Below are positions 20,896 to 32,218 of a stretch of DNA of 64,000 nucleotides, in pieces. The notes below the pieces were generated by a model. That model worked only from the letters and a program-made list of their open reading frames with translations, did not search any database and had not been told where the DNA came from. How positions within the stretch are numbered: the first letter of the stretch is position 1; each line of letters opens with the position of its first letter. The stretch covers positions 62,001-126,000 of the forward strand of contig CDRNVI010000190.1 in assembly GCA_977017575.1 (NCBI GenBank). Reading direction: 5' to 3'. The position numbers and the translations under genes were made by a program. This DNA comes from Paramoeba atlantica. Its lineage: Eukaryota; Discosea.

Positions 20896-21179
20896 TTTCA
20901 TGAATTAATAATCTAATTTGAATCTCAAGAAGAACGACTTTTTTTGGCTCTTTTTTCACTCGCCCCAAACAGAAACTTTCGTTCTTCTTCTTTTTCTCTT
21001 TTCTATCTCTTTCTCTTTTCTCTGGTGTTGTTACTCTTTCTCTATCTCTTTCTCGTTTTACCACTGGTGGTTAAAACTCATTCTTTTGTGTCTCTGTTTT
21101 TGTTTTTGTTTTTTCTTTTCTTGCCCCTTGAAAAAGAAGAAAGAGTGAACCAAAAGGAGGAGGGCGAAAGAAAGAGGCG

Positions 21180-21620
21180 ATGGCGGATGTTGATGAAAGT
21201 GAATCAAAACCAAAAATTTTGGTGATTGGTGGTTCGAAATCAGTTTGTGGAAGGTTGAATAAGAAAGAGGGGTTGAGTTTTTTCTTTTTGGATGTGATTT
21301 CTGATTTCAAAAATTGTGAAGGGATTCTTTTCTATCCGCCCGAGACCCTTTCTCGAATCGTAGGATCTCTCTTTGAAGCAGTTGTTTCTTTTGAAAAAGA
21401 TGTTGAGAGTCTTGGTGGGATTGAAGGGGTGGTTGTGTATATTTGGGCTGATGAACCTGATCGAACGATGAAAGAAGAAATAGTGGAAAGGTTGAGATTG
21501 GAAGAAAGAGGATGTGTTTGGAAGTTTGGAGCTGGGTCCGATTCAGAGATTATTCCAAAGATTGATAAATTCTTTAATGAGAATTTACAAACGATTGTCA
21601 AACCAGCAAAAAGAGACTGA
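21180..21620 (+). CDS. Array protein C, unknown small-protein family
   Basis: 146 residues, the closest relative of copy A. They share SKSVCGRLN, FFFLDVISDF, the IWADEPDRTM block and the tail NLQTIVKPAKRD. It lacks one residue in the helix after SRIVGSL (LFEAVVSFEK against LFEEAIVSFEK). The upstream ~150 bp is nearly the same as that of copies A and B, including the motif CCACTGGTGGTTAAAACTC, so promoter and coding region were duplicated together. Confidence 0.75.
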   Translation: MADVDESESKPKILVIGGSKSVCGRLNKKEGLSFFFLDVISDFKNCEGILFYPPETLSRIVGSLFEAVVSFEKDVESLGGIEGVVVYIWADEPDRTMKEEIVERLRLEERGCVWKFGAGSDSEIIPKIDKFFNENLQTIVKPAKRD

Positions 21621-21858
21621 ATTAACAACAGAAAACAATAATTTGAATCTCCAACAAAAACAAAAAGAACGACTTTTTGGCTCTTTTTTTCGCCTTCCAA
21701 ACTTTCGTTTCTTCTTCTTCTCTCTTCTTTTTCTCTGTTATTGCTTCAACTCCCAATTTTCTTTTGGGTTTTCTTGGAAGTCCAACACTCAATCTTTGGT
21801 TTTTTCTTCTTCCCTTTTCTCTTCTTTTCCTTGACCTTTTTCAGAAAGGAAAAGAGAC

Positions 21859-22302
21859 ATGGCAGATATCGATGAAAGTGAACCAAAACCAAAAATTTTT
21901 GTGATTGGCGGTTCGAAACGAATCATTCGAAGGTTGAATCAGAGAAAGGGATTGAGTTTTGTCTTTTTGGACGTGATTTCTGATTTCAAAGATTGTGAAG
22001 GGATTCTTTTCTACCCTCGCGATGCCCTTTCTCGAATCGAAGCTGCCTTTGAAGAAGCAATTGTTTCTTTTGAAAAAGATGTTGAGAGTCTTGGTGGGAT
22101 TGAAGGGGTGGTTGTGTATGTTTCGGTTGATGAACGTGATCGAGGGTTGAAAGAAGAAATAGTGAAAAGGTTGAGATTGGAAGAAAGAGGATGTGTTTGG
22201 GGGTTTGGAGCTGGGTCCGATTCTGAGATTATTCCAAAGATGGATCAATTCTTTAAAGAGAATCTCCAAACAATTGTTCTCAAACCAGCAAAAAGAGATT
22301 AA
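21859..22302 (+). CDS. Array protein D, unknown small-protein family
   Basis: 147 residues, starting MADIDESEPKPKIFVIGGSK. It combines a subtype-B-like loop (VSVDERDRGL) with its own N-terminal block (RIIRRLNQRKG) and FYPRDALSRIEAAFEEA. Its leader differs from those of A-C: the CCACTGGTGG block is replaced by other T-rich sequence. It ends only ~55 bp before the stop of the convergent TBC gene. Confidence 0.75.
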   Translation: MADIDESEPKPKIFVIGGSKRIIRRLNQRKGLSFVFLDVISDFKDCEGILFYPRDALSRIEAAFEEAIVSFEKDVESLGGIEGVVVYVSVDERDRGLKEEIVKRLRLEERGCVWGFGAGSDSEIIPKMDQFFKENLQTIVLKPAKRD

Positions 22303-22357
22303 AACTAAAGAGAAAGATTTTTTTGAATCCAACTGCTTCAGAAAAACAAATTTTATT

Positions 22358-23668
22358 TCAATTTTTGTTTCCTTTTGCACCTTTGACATTAACTCCAGAG
22401 GAACAACCCACATAGAAAAGCTGAGGCCATTCTTCAAATAAATAATTTCTCACTCGCTCTTGCATCTTATCCATCATTTTCAAGAGCTGTTCTTTTTCGA
22501 CAGTTTGTACAAAATCCCCAAAATAATCATGCCCCCAATCCTGAGCTGGAATAGGAGATGGAGGGTTCTCCCAGAGACGAATAAAAGCAACAGTGGCGAC
22601 AAAAATTTCTGAAACGCCATAAAATAACATTCGATCCCAAATAAAAAGAGAAATGGGAATGGGATTAAATTGCCCATCTACAAAGATCAGAAGAACCTTT
22701 CGATGGAGGCTTGAGTCCATAATACTCGAATAATCTTCTAAATCCACCCATTTTTGAAACTTTGGACAAAATTTTGGGATAAGTGATCGCAGGACCGATA
22801 TTATTGAGAAGTCTTCTTCAAAACGAAAAAGGTTTCTTACTCCGAGAGAATGAAGCAATTTTGCGAAAGCAAGGATCATGAAATCTTTTTTTGTTAGTTG
22901 AGAAGATGGAGAAGGAGAAGGAGAAGGGGAGAGAAAAGGAGAAGAAAAAGAAGGAAATGATAGAGGGAGACCTCGAAAGAGATCTCTTGCAAGAAATGGC
23001 AGACAATCTACATAACCAACCTCAGGATCAAAAAAAGCATAACAAACAAAAACCTCTTTCATTATCTCGCTCCATTCTTGGATTTCTCTTCCTGTGAGAC
23101 ATGATCGAGGGATATCTCTCACCGCTTGTTCACCTGACCTCTTCGCTACCTTGAATCTCTTTTTCTCTTCTTCATCTTCCTCTTCTTCTTCTCCTTCATT
23201 CTGTTCTTCTCCTTTTCCCTTTTCTTTTCCCTTTTTCTTTAAAGAAAGAATCTGATATCCATCAATGTCAATCAAAAGAGAGAGATCATCAGGGAGAGGA
23301 GAAGACCAACCACTCGAAATTTGATCTCCAGAAGAGAGAGAACCAAGTAACACAAACCAAAGAAGAGGTCTGACCCAAGAAGGGATTCTTCCTTTTTTCA
23401 CATTTTGTTCAATGAATTGTTTGTGTTGGTGAACAAAAAAATCTGGTGTTTGTATGTTTGTTTCAAGTTCTGAGAATGAGAATGAGTGTGGGATCGATGG
23501 TGATGAACAAGAGGAAGAAGAAGAGGAACAAGAGGAGGAAGACGAAGACGAAGACGAAGACGAAGACGAAGACGAAGAAGACGAGAGAAGATTTGGGAGA
23601 TGTTGTTGAAGGAACTGAAGCCAAATTTTGTCAACATCTTTTGTTTGTTTCTTTTGAAAAAAAGACAT
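22358..23668 (-). CDS. TBC-domain protein (Rab GTPase-activating-like)
   Basis: A single exon of 436 residues. After a poly-Ser/Cys tract (23510-23590) comes a TBC domain. Visible blocks are GRIPSWVRPLLWFVLLG, then AVRDIPRSC (the I-x-x-D-x-x-R arginine-finger motif, D and R kept), FFDPEVGYVDCLPFLARDL (the Y-x-Q glutamine-finger motif, but with Asp where Gln is expected), and FNPIPISLFIWDRMLFYG. TBC proteins normally stimulate GTP hydrolysis on Rabs through the R and Q fingers. Loss of the Q suggests weak or altered GAP activity. An acidic insertion (KKGKEKGKGEEQNEGEEEE) lies between the first two blocks and a Ser/Pro insertion lies later. The gene is antisense to, and embedded in, the small-protein array. 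Confidence 0.75.
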   Translation of the reverse strand: MSFFQKKQTKDVDKIWLQFLQQHLPNLLSSSSSSSSSSSSSSSSSSCSSSSSSCSSPSIPHSFSFSELETNIQTPDFFVHQHKQFIEQNVKKGRIPSWVRPLLWFVLLGSLSSGDQISSGWSSPLPDDLSLLIDIDGYQILSLKKKGKEKGKGEEQNEGEEEEEDEEEKKRFKVAKRSGEQAVRDIPRSCLTGREIQEWSEIMKEVFVCYAFFDPEVGYVDCLPFLARDLFRGLPLSFPSFSSPFLSPSPSPSPSSQLTKKDFMILAFAKLLHSLGVRNLFRFEEDFSIISVLRSLIPKFCPKFQKWVDLEDYSSIMDSSLHRKVLLIFVDGQFNPIPISLFIWDRMLFYGVSEIFVATVAFIRLWENPPSPIPAQDWGHDYFGDFVQTVEKEQLLKMMDKMQERVRNYLFEEWPQLFYVGCSSGVNVKGAKGNKN

Positions 23669-23931
23669 TGTTTCTCCTTCTCCTTCCTCCCTTCCTCTCC
23701 TGATGCTTGTTCAATTCGAAGCAACTGATTCTCTTGTTCTCCCTTCCTCTCCTTTGGCAAAGAAAACAAATTTAGCGTCTTGTTTTTAGAGCTCCAAAAT
23801 AACCTCTCATTTTTCTCTCTTTTTCTCTTTCTCTCACCATTCTGCACCGAAAGGAGAAACCTGTTTCTTCAATTCTTTCTTCAATTCCAAAAACTATCAT
23901 CCCGACACTCTGGAAAATTTTGAAAGAGACA

Positions 23932-24399
23932 ATGGTGGATGTTGACGAGAGTGAATCAAAACCAAAAATTTTGTTGATTGGGGCTCTTGATCCAACTCCT
24001 TGGAGATTAGTTACAGCGTTCAACTGTTCCAAGAGTTCGAGTTTTGTCTATACGGATCTGATTTCTCATTTCAAAGATTGCCAAGGAGTTCTTTTATTCA
24101 CATTGGCTTCCATTTCTCAAAGCGAGGGTCGCTTTGAAACAGCAATGAATTCATTTGAAAAGAGTATTTCAAGTCTTGGTGGGATTGAGGGCACGGCTGT
24201 GTTTCTGCTTGTTTGTGGGAAAGAGGCGGAAGATGAGTTTCTCTTGAAAGAGAAAATGGTGAAAAGATTGAGATTGGAAGAAAGAGGCTGTGTTTGGGGG
24301 TTTGGAGCTGGGTCCGCTCCAACAAAGGTTTTTCCAGAGAGTGATCAATTCTTTCATGATGCACAGCCTAATCTCAAACCAGCAAAGAAAGAAAAATAG
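23932..24399 (+). CDS. Array protein E, diverged member of the small-protein family
   Basis: 155 residues, starting MVDVDESESKPKILLIGALD. It is separated from copies A-D by the antisense TBC gene and is the most diverged intact copy. The second block reads SSSFVYTDLISHFKDCQGVL and the middle loop VFLLVCGKEAEDEFLLKEKM, but the core RLRLEERGCVWGFGAGS and a tail LKPAKKEK are conserved. Conservation of exactly this C-terminal core across the family points to it as the functional centre. Confidence 0.72.
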   Translation: MVDVDESESKPKILLIGALDPTPWRLVTAFNCSKSSSFVYTDLISHFKDCQGVLLFTLASISQSEGRFETAMNSFEKSISSLGGIEGTAVFLLVCGKEAEDEFLLKEKMVKRLRLEERGCVWGFGAGSAPTKVFPESDQFFHDAQPNLKPAKKEK

Positions 24400-24539
24400 T
24401 TTTAAGAGCTCTGGGAAGAGTTCAAAACTGACAAGTAAAAGCTTAAGCTGAAAAACAAAAGATTTTGAAGATGAATAATTATATTTTGGGACAATCTTTC
24501 ATTTGAAGAAAAAATATTTTTTTGGACGGTTTACAGCAA

Positions 24540-24540
<1 letters not shown>

Positions 24541-24571
<31 letters not shown>

Positions 24572-24587
24572 CAAAACAAAACAAAAC
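24541..24587 (+). repeat. AAAAC microsatellite
   Basis: Nine or so perfect five-base AAAAC units lie in the convergent gap between array protein E and the alpha-2-macroglobulin stop codon. Confidence 0.9.
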
Positions 24588-24588
24588 A

Positions 24589-27500
24589 TTAAATACTCAA
24601 AGGATCCCAAAGAGCTTCCCATCCTCCTTTTGGTGGGACTGGCAAAAAGATTTGAGAACCATCTTCTTCCTTCACATAAAGACAATGGTTTGAATCTGGG
24701 GGATTAACAGAGGTTTCTTTCCCTTCAACTTCAAGTGAACCACTCTCTGTCAACCCAAATACCTCTGGAGAAAGAAGAAGATAGGCTCTTGTCGATGGTA
24801 CAAGATACTCTCCTATTAAAATGGAGAAAAGATTAAAAAATAAAATCAAAATATTTTCAAAAAAAAAAAAAAAGAAACCTCGAGTTACAGCAATTGCTTT
24901 GTAAGTGATTGTATGAGTCCCAGCAGGAAGATAAGATGCATAAAATTCAACAGAACTCTATTTTACAGATAAAAAAAAATCAACAAACCCACAAAAAAAA
25001 TTTCTAATGTTAATTTTTGAACGAAACAAATAAAAAAATGAAAGACTTACACTGAAAAATTGACGTTCAGAAAAGTAATTGTACCAGTACGAGATTTTCT
25101 GCCAAGGTAACATTGGAGAGGGTGTTGGGTCATCAAGATTATCATCAAGTCCCTCAAGTCCCCCTGAAAAAGGGATTTTTTCAGAATTGGGTTTTTTCAG
25201 AATTGGGAAGAGAAGAGAAGAGAAAGAGAGAAGAGGGAGAAAGAGAAAAGAGAAAAAAAATAGAAAGAAATAAAAAAAAATAAACCAGGAAGTGGATCTT
25301 TCACATAAACATTCTGGTAATCATCAGGAGTCCAGATTTGGATCGTTACTTCCACAGTATCTCCTCTTCGGAGTTTTGTGACTGGTGTCCCAGATCCAAC
25401 ACCAGTTGTATGATTTAACATCTAAATCAAAGAGAAAGAGAGAGAGAAAGAAAGAGAGAAAGTCTTAACATAAAAGTTTTCTTGTTTGGTATATTTTGTG
25501 AAAAAAGAATAATTTAAACCAAAACCTTAATCACTTTCTCCACACGAATGCCAAAGTCAACAGCAACAGTTACAGGTTGGTCAGGGACAAAAGACAAAGA
25601 AGACATAATATTTAATGCTCCACTCCCATTTAACCAAGTTTTAACTTCATTTCCAGAAAGATGATCAAAAGGAGTTGAAGAAGAGAGAACATTCTCCATT
25701 TGAGATCCCATAAATGAACCAGAGAGTAAGATAGAGTTGCCACATGCCATTTGGAACTGACAGTTTGGTTGAGCAGATCCACTGTGGATTTTTGATGAGC
25801 GAAAAACAAAAAAAGAACAAGCAAAAAGGAGGGAATGGAACCTTAACGAATCAAAAGAAGACAATGCTAAAAGAGAATAAGCAATTTGTTGATCACCAAA
25901 CCCATAAGAACGAGCATGGTGGATGGCAGATGATCCACTATCATCATTTCCTTGTCCAACAAACGCAGCCAACTTTCCGACTATTTGTGAATGGATCTTT
26001 CCTCCCCTATTCAACCAATCAATGAATCATTTGAAAACTAAAAGCAAAGGAAAAAAAATTAAAGAAAAAAAATAAAACCAGACAAGAGCTTCCAGAGAAA
26101 TAACAGATCCAGTCACATCAAGGTATCGATCTGTCCCAACATAACCAAGGCGACCAGATACGCGAATTTCAGAGAGAAGAAAATTTAAAATGCGATCAAC
26201 AAAACGAGAAGGAGTTGGATTGGAGTAGAGATCCGTCAAAGCTCTGTACGCTTTTCCAGTCGAGCTGCACTGGTCAATGATACTGTCCAAATACCTCATT
26301 GACAATGTATCTAAATAAAAGTAAAAAGTTGGTCAATTATCTAAAAGATTCAAAAACAATAGATCAAGTCACAATTCATACCAGCAAATTGATGAGGAGA
26401 CCAATTCTTTCCAAGTGCCAAATAAGAGATAGCGAGAACGTCACATGACCATCCCGAACTGCCTCGACGACCAGAATCATATAATCCATCTTCAATTGAT
26501 TTCTTCCAAGTGTTTAAAAGAGAGGAAGGAGTTGCTCCTTCTGGTCCAAGGAGAGATTCGGAGCGATTACTAATGTAAACTGCCATTGCATTCAAAGTGA
26601 CTTGATAGGATGGATATCTGAAAGACAGAAATCATTTTCAATTTTAGTGCTCACAGAAGAGAATAAACAAATAAGAGTCTTAAAATAATCAAAAAAACTC
26701 CGCAAAGAATGACTCACCGAGTAATCAGAGTGGGTTGCAAACCATACTTCGGGTCTGTGGCCACTGATAATAACTCCAACGCTCTCTTGTGCGCTCTCTT
26801 CGCATGAACATATGTTGGATTTGCCTCTCCCGAATTTTGATAGTGTGAAAGAGCGGGCCAAGGCACCAATTGTGAGAGAAGATGAAGAGAATATCGATAG
26901 CGGTCATCTTTCGATTCTTTGCCGAAAGTAGAAACTGATAAAGCTGTGACTGTTGGTAAGTAACCAACCCCAGCTGTTAAAATGAGTGATCCTGAATGAG
27001 GGGCAGCTCCTGGAATTTGTAAGCCCTCTGTGTATGGTAAATACATATCTAAAAAGGGTAATTCAATACAAGGTTATTTGTTAAAAAAAGAGAAGAGAGA
27101 TAAGCTCTCTGGAACCTGTATTTTGAGCATTGAGAAGAACAGAGGAAGAAAGGAGGACAGGCTGACAACATCCAAAAATGGAGAGAGTGGTTTGAAATGC
27201 GTCTACTTCCACAAAACCTGAACTTGTTGCTCTCCACAAAGAAATTTTGATTGCAGCATCTCCAGCCCCCTGAAAAATCTACTTTTGAGGAAAAAATAAA
27301 AAAGAGAACAACAAATAAAAAAAGCAGTTACCAGCGCTTTAACATTAAACAAAACTTCCTTTGGAGGATCAATCAAGGACATCAAAAATGTTTTCTCACT
27401 CTCTCCCTCGAATGCAATGAGCTCACAATCAACTTCTAATCGTACAGTAAAAGTGTTTTTAAGATACGCATCCTCAACACCTGAAGAAAATGTAGTCAAA

Positions 27501-30500
27501 ACTGCTCCAAGTGCCACACTATCTCCTACATGTAATCCTCGAGGCAAATTTGGTGTTACACTCCCAATGAAAGGCCGAACGATTTGTTCAACAGGATCTT
27601 CTTTTGGCTGAGCAGGATACTGCCCAAAACGTGTCCCATCATTTGCTGCAGCAAAGGCCATAATTGCATAAGACCCAAGTAAATCGGAAGTTCGGAATGG
27701 TATAGAAACAGACCCACTTGCATCTGTCAAAGCAGACATCTGGTGCAGTTCAGTAATCACAAAGTCAGTTCTGACTGTCAAAGTTTCAGAAGAGGAAGAT
27801 GAAGGGTTTGATCCATCATCTGATGGATTCGGTCCTGGTTGTGCACCTTTCTGAAAGGACTCCTCGACTACATCAGCAGCTTCCTCCTCTAACTCAAACC
27901 CACCAGCTGAGTACATCGGAGCGTTTTCTTGCCAATTCCCTCGAAAACCCCAACCATTTGGGAACATCGAAATTCGAGTGGTAAAAAGTCGATGGAGTTC
28001 ATCTTCAGTCTTATCAACTGGGTCCTTTTGCCAACGATCAGGCTGAAGGATCCATGGAGGAGAAAACCACGGGTCGTCCCTCATGACTTTGGTAAATTTT
28101 TCAATTGATGCCAAATACCCTTCAAGAGAAGAAAGTTGAGACATTGTTGCAAATGTTGAAATTGTTGAAGACGGGAGATATCTGAGATCTCTTGGAAGAT
28201 CGAATAATCCTGTAAGCTGAGCAGGGAGAAAGAGATCAAGCCAAGCACGATGAACTGCAAACACACAAACTTCAACAGAATCGACTGGATTGGAAGTAGA
28301 CTCATCCGTTACTGCCACTTTCACAACTGAAGAAGCACCAGGCTCTGCAATCGGAGGTGAAACCTGAACATCCACATTTAATTTCGCATCAACCTCCACC
28401 TCCAAACTCACAGAAAGACTATGGGATGCTGGTGCAGAAGGATCATAGAGTTGAGAATGAATAAAAGAAACACCTTCATTCACAAGTGGGCTTCGGGGGC
28501 GATAAGTCACAATCGAGACCTCACATCCAGATCGGCAGTGTTCATTTACTGGGATTGAAAGAGTTACCAAACGAGGACCATCAACAACCAAATGATCAAC
28601 AACTGAAGTTTGTTCATCTTGTATTGTTTCATAGTCATGACCAAATAGAGCAAGAGTTCGTGCATTTCGATAGGGGCAATAAAATGATATTTGAGCTGTT
28701 TCTCCCATGCGATATGCTCCTTCTCGATCTTTCTTTTGAGTAAAGGCTCCAAATCCATAAAATGGCTGGTTGTGCCACTCTGATTCTGTCAAACCAACAG
28801 GGTATAAAGTGTGAATGGGACGATCATTTCGATCATACATAAGACCACCAACTAAAAATCGTCCATACTGAGGCAAAATAAAAGTACAATAATTCGGTTG
28901 ATCTTCTTTGATAGTACCACCAATTACACACGAGTCAATAACTGTTGGTTCCCAAATACCTTCACCTGGAATGACAAGTAACCCTTCTTCATTTGTCTCA
29001 ATTGGGGTGACACCATCCCACTCAAACAATGACATTGTCATTTGACCAACCCCATTAACTTGTTTATCTCCATTAAGAGTTCGAACCTCAGCAAACATTG
29101 CAAACGAAACATGAGGAGGGATTGGACTCTCAAAGGAAGGAGTTAGCTGAAGGAGAAGCTCAGATTGAGCAAAAGGAATTCCAAGGGACGAAGAAATAAG
29201 TTCTCCAGTGGGACCTACCCATTCAGCAGTTACACTGAGTCTATCACCTTCCATTGGAGGAATTGAGTAATCAGGAAGGAGAGTATAGTGCAGTTGTCCA
29301 ATGTGATCAGTTGTAACTGTGATGACTCCAGACTCAGGGGCAATGGGTTCCCCTTCTTTGTTTTGGGGAATCATGATCGACGGATTGGTAAAGATGCATC
29401 CAGAGAGGGTCTCCCCAGGCCTTGGAGTTGGTGATGTAATAGAACCTGATTGATCACGACTCAGTTCCCATGTAAGATTGACTGTTGCATCACCTACAGG
29501 TTCACCCAAATAAGACAAAGTTTCAAGGTCCAACTCGACTCCACCTTGTTCTGATGATGGCCGAATAATTTTTTGGGAAGTTTCAAATAACATTTTTACA
29601 GTTGGTGGTCGAGGATCAGCAATCAAAATCGTCTTTTGATTCAGATACCAACGGTTCTGATTCTGAAGAATGATGGAACGAGGGCCTAGGGTGACATTAT
29701 GAACTGTCTCACTGTTCATTGGAACTTCAAAGGAGGCTTCGAAACTTCCAAAATCAGGGTGAACATCAACTGGAATCAGTGTTTCTTCTCCCCCATTTTT
29801 CCAGGTGACACTCAACCTCACCGACTTCGCAAGATCCTCGGGGATCTTGATAGGATATCGGAAAGGCTGGCGAATGTATCCTTTGAGGTAGATTGGATCC
29901 CCTGGTCGATAGACATGACGATCAGTCACCAATTGAGCAGTAACGGTCTCAGTTGTCAGGTGGCTTGATATGGGGACGGACTGAGAAATTTGAAGCTTTC
30001 CATTGTGTTCAAAAACAGCAAAGTAACGAATCCTTCTGGGAGGATCTGAAACTTCCAATGTTGCAATCCCATCTTCGTTTGTCACAGTTTGATCTAAAAT
30101 TCGAACATCGTTTTGATGGCCACAGGAAGAGGGGATAGAATAAAGGGTGATTTTAACACCTTCCAGGTGATCTGTATTTGAAGAAGCTGTTGCCCAAAAA
30201 AGAAGACGATTTTTTGAAGATTGACCTGAGCTAGAAAACATGGTGACAAAGAAATCGCTCGATGCCACAAATCCTTTCCTCCAATAAGTCCCACACGAAA
30301 ACTTATCCCAGTGGTAAAACAAACCAGAAGAAGACAAAAGGGATTGTGTATCAAATGAATAAGCTTTTTCTTCTTCAACACGAATATTGAATGAACGAAG
30401 GCTTTGGGTCCACGATGGAAGAAATTTTGAAGACACAGCACTACACAAAACTGATTGTAAGGAACTATTCGTTACAGGTGTGGCATAAGCAAAACTATCC

Positions 30501-31960
30501 CCTGTCTCGGCTGGGCAATAACGAAAGAAATTTGATAGATTCCTTGTCAAGTAAGTCCAATTAAACTCTGCTCCCCCTTCATCACGAAACTCAAAGATCG
30601 GATCTGGAACATCAAAAGGAGTTGCAAGCACACCAGCTGAATGGGAACTCGTAAATTCAATAAACGATTCTTGAACAGGTTGCCCAATTCCATCGATAAT
30701 ATCGCATTGATCAAGCTCTCCAAAACTAACTTTGTAGCGATGGTTTGGCTTAAACGATCCTTCAATTTCCAAAATCGCTTTTGATCGTTTAGCGAAAGAT
30801 AAGGTTACAGGAACTTCTTCCAATCTCCTCTCTTCGGACCGGACAATCACACAATCTTGAAGCTGAGAAAGAGACACTGATTGATCTAACCCGTGCCGCA
30901 GATAAATTTCCCAAACACGATAAGAAGGATTTCCAACTAAACCGTGGGATTGACGCTTCTTTGACATTGGTGCATTTCCTGAAAACTCGGGTGCTGTTCC
31001 TGGTCTCCCCTTGTCATTTTCTCGACGAGTATTAGATTCAAAAAATGGAATCACAAAAGGATAAGGACCAGATAACTTAATATCTAAGTCAGTTGAGGAA
31101 GGTCCTGCATAAGAGTGATACATTGAACCTCTTGGGAGGACAAGATGGTAAAAAAGACCAGGCACGAAATTTTCATTTGGAGTTAAGAGCAAACAAGAAT
31201 CTCCTGGATTGATTTCTTGTTTCTGTGATGAACTACAATATTCCAACTCAAAAGAAGGAGAAGAAGTTCCATCTTCAGATCGGAGAGAAAGATCTTGGAG
31301 AAGGGCAATTTCGACGTGGTTGTTGAAAGATAACTGGAGTGTTCCATCAGAAGGAACCTCGCTAATTCCTTCCACCCATTCAATCGATTGACCATTTAGT
31401 TGGGGACCTTTTCGAGCTGGAGGAGAGGAAGCCCTCCACCAATTGTCTGTCAAATTTAAAAGAAGAGGGGATTTCACACTTTGGAGATTCCAAGTTAAAG
31501 ATTGAGTTGTGAAAGAATAAGAACGTATTCCAGGGAGCTGAATTTTCTCACCATCAAAAGTTTCTAAATCCTCATTGATCACAATTGAGAAAGACAAATC
31601 AGAAGGCCAGGGAATGAAAGCATCAAAACGAGCAATGTAAGTTCCGACCCATCGAATCCGACCAGGAACAGAGGCACCCTCCAATCGAAAAGGAGGAGGT
31701 GTAGACATTGGAGATCCATCGGGTGACCAATCTCCTCCTAAAGGAAGGACAGGACGATTGAAAACAACTGTAATCGTATCCCACTCTCTCAACACAACGG
31801 GAGAAGAAGAATCGCCATTTAAGACAGAAGTAATGGAAGGGAGGACGGTGGAGACACGGAGAGGGTTGTTCTCAGATGAACTCACACCAATCCATAACAC
31901 AAGACCAAGAAGAAGAAGAAGACTTCTTGCTCTCCAACACCCAGAAATAGGGGACCACAT
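24589..31960 (-). CDS. Bacterial-type (YfaS-like) alpha-2-macroglobulin, secreted
   Basis: The first exon (27332-31960, 1543 codons) is followed by about ten smaller ones, with coding near 27120-27271, 26719-27047, 26390-26613, 26079-26300, 25870-26005, 25528-25785, 25296-25421, 25055-25163, 24880-24957 and 24589-24812; about 2,100 residues in all. A signal peptide is clear (RSLLLLLGLVLWIGVSS). Macroglobulin-type beta domains follow, including VTDRHVYRPGDPIYLKGYIR, the hallmark of MG2-like domains. Then come a disordered acid/Ser bait-like segment (27790-27910), an A2M-type block (TDASGSVSIPFRTSDLLGSY), a helical thioester-domain-like region and a C-terminal MG10-like domain (LPAGTHTITYKAIAVTRG). 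I see no GCGEQ or C-x-E-Q thioester motif where expected. It probably traps or binds peptidases extracellularly or at the surface. The C-terminal layout is closer to bacterial than to animal A2M. Confidence 0.8.
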
Positions 31961-32218
31961 TCCCTCCTGATTATTTGAGGGAAAACCAAAGTTTGGAGAA
32001 GAGAAAAAGGAGCGTCTCTCTCTTGCTGAAGAGACGCAAAATGAAAGAAAACGTGTAACACAATAGACGCAAAACGTGTACGACCCTTTCTTCGTTCGAC
32101 TTTTTTGAAAAATTGATTTATTGATTTTCGCGCACTTGAAAAGTATGAAACCGTCCCCAAATCATTTCATTTTCTTTTCTTCTGCTTTTCAAATTCTCTC
32201 GAACAAAACAGAAAGAAG
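31961..32218. promoter_or_regulatory. Divergent region, alpha-2-macroglobulin and ankyrin genes
   Basis: This 258 bp lies between divergent start codons. It contains the partially repeated sequence AAACGTGT (around 32048 and 32073), which may be a regulatory element. This is inference from repetition only. Confidence 0.35.

Larger units (their letters stand above)
18870..24400 (+). repeat. Tandem array of seven family copies with conserved spacers
   Basis: Five intact and two broken copies lie head to tail. Between copies the spacer repeats two recognisable elements: a GAACGACTTTTTTTGGCTC-like motif after each stop (near 19520, 20263, 20932, 21667; weaker near 19112) and a CCACTGGTGGTTAAAACTC-like motif before each start (near 19632, 20366, 21060). 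The duplicated unit therefore includes regulatory sequence, about 680-730 bp per unit. Confidence 0.8.

Noticed and set aside
18870-24400. Considered whether the array could be a mobile element or toxin-antitoxin-like cassette
   Set aside because: No terminal repeats, transposase or paired partner gene; copies look like ordinary tandem gene duplicates.
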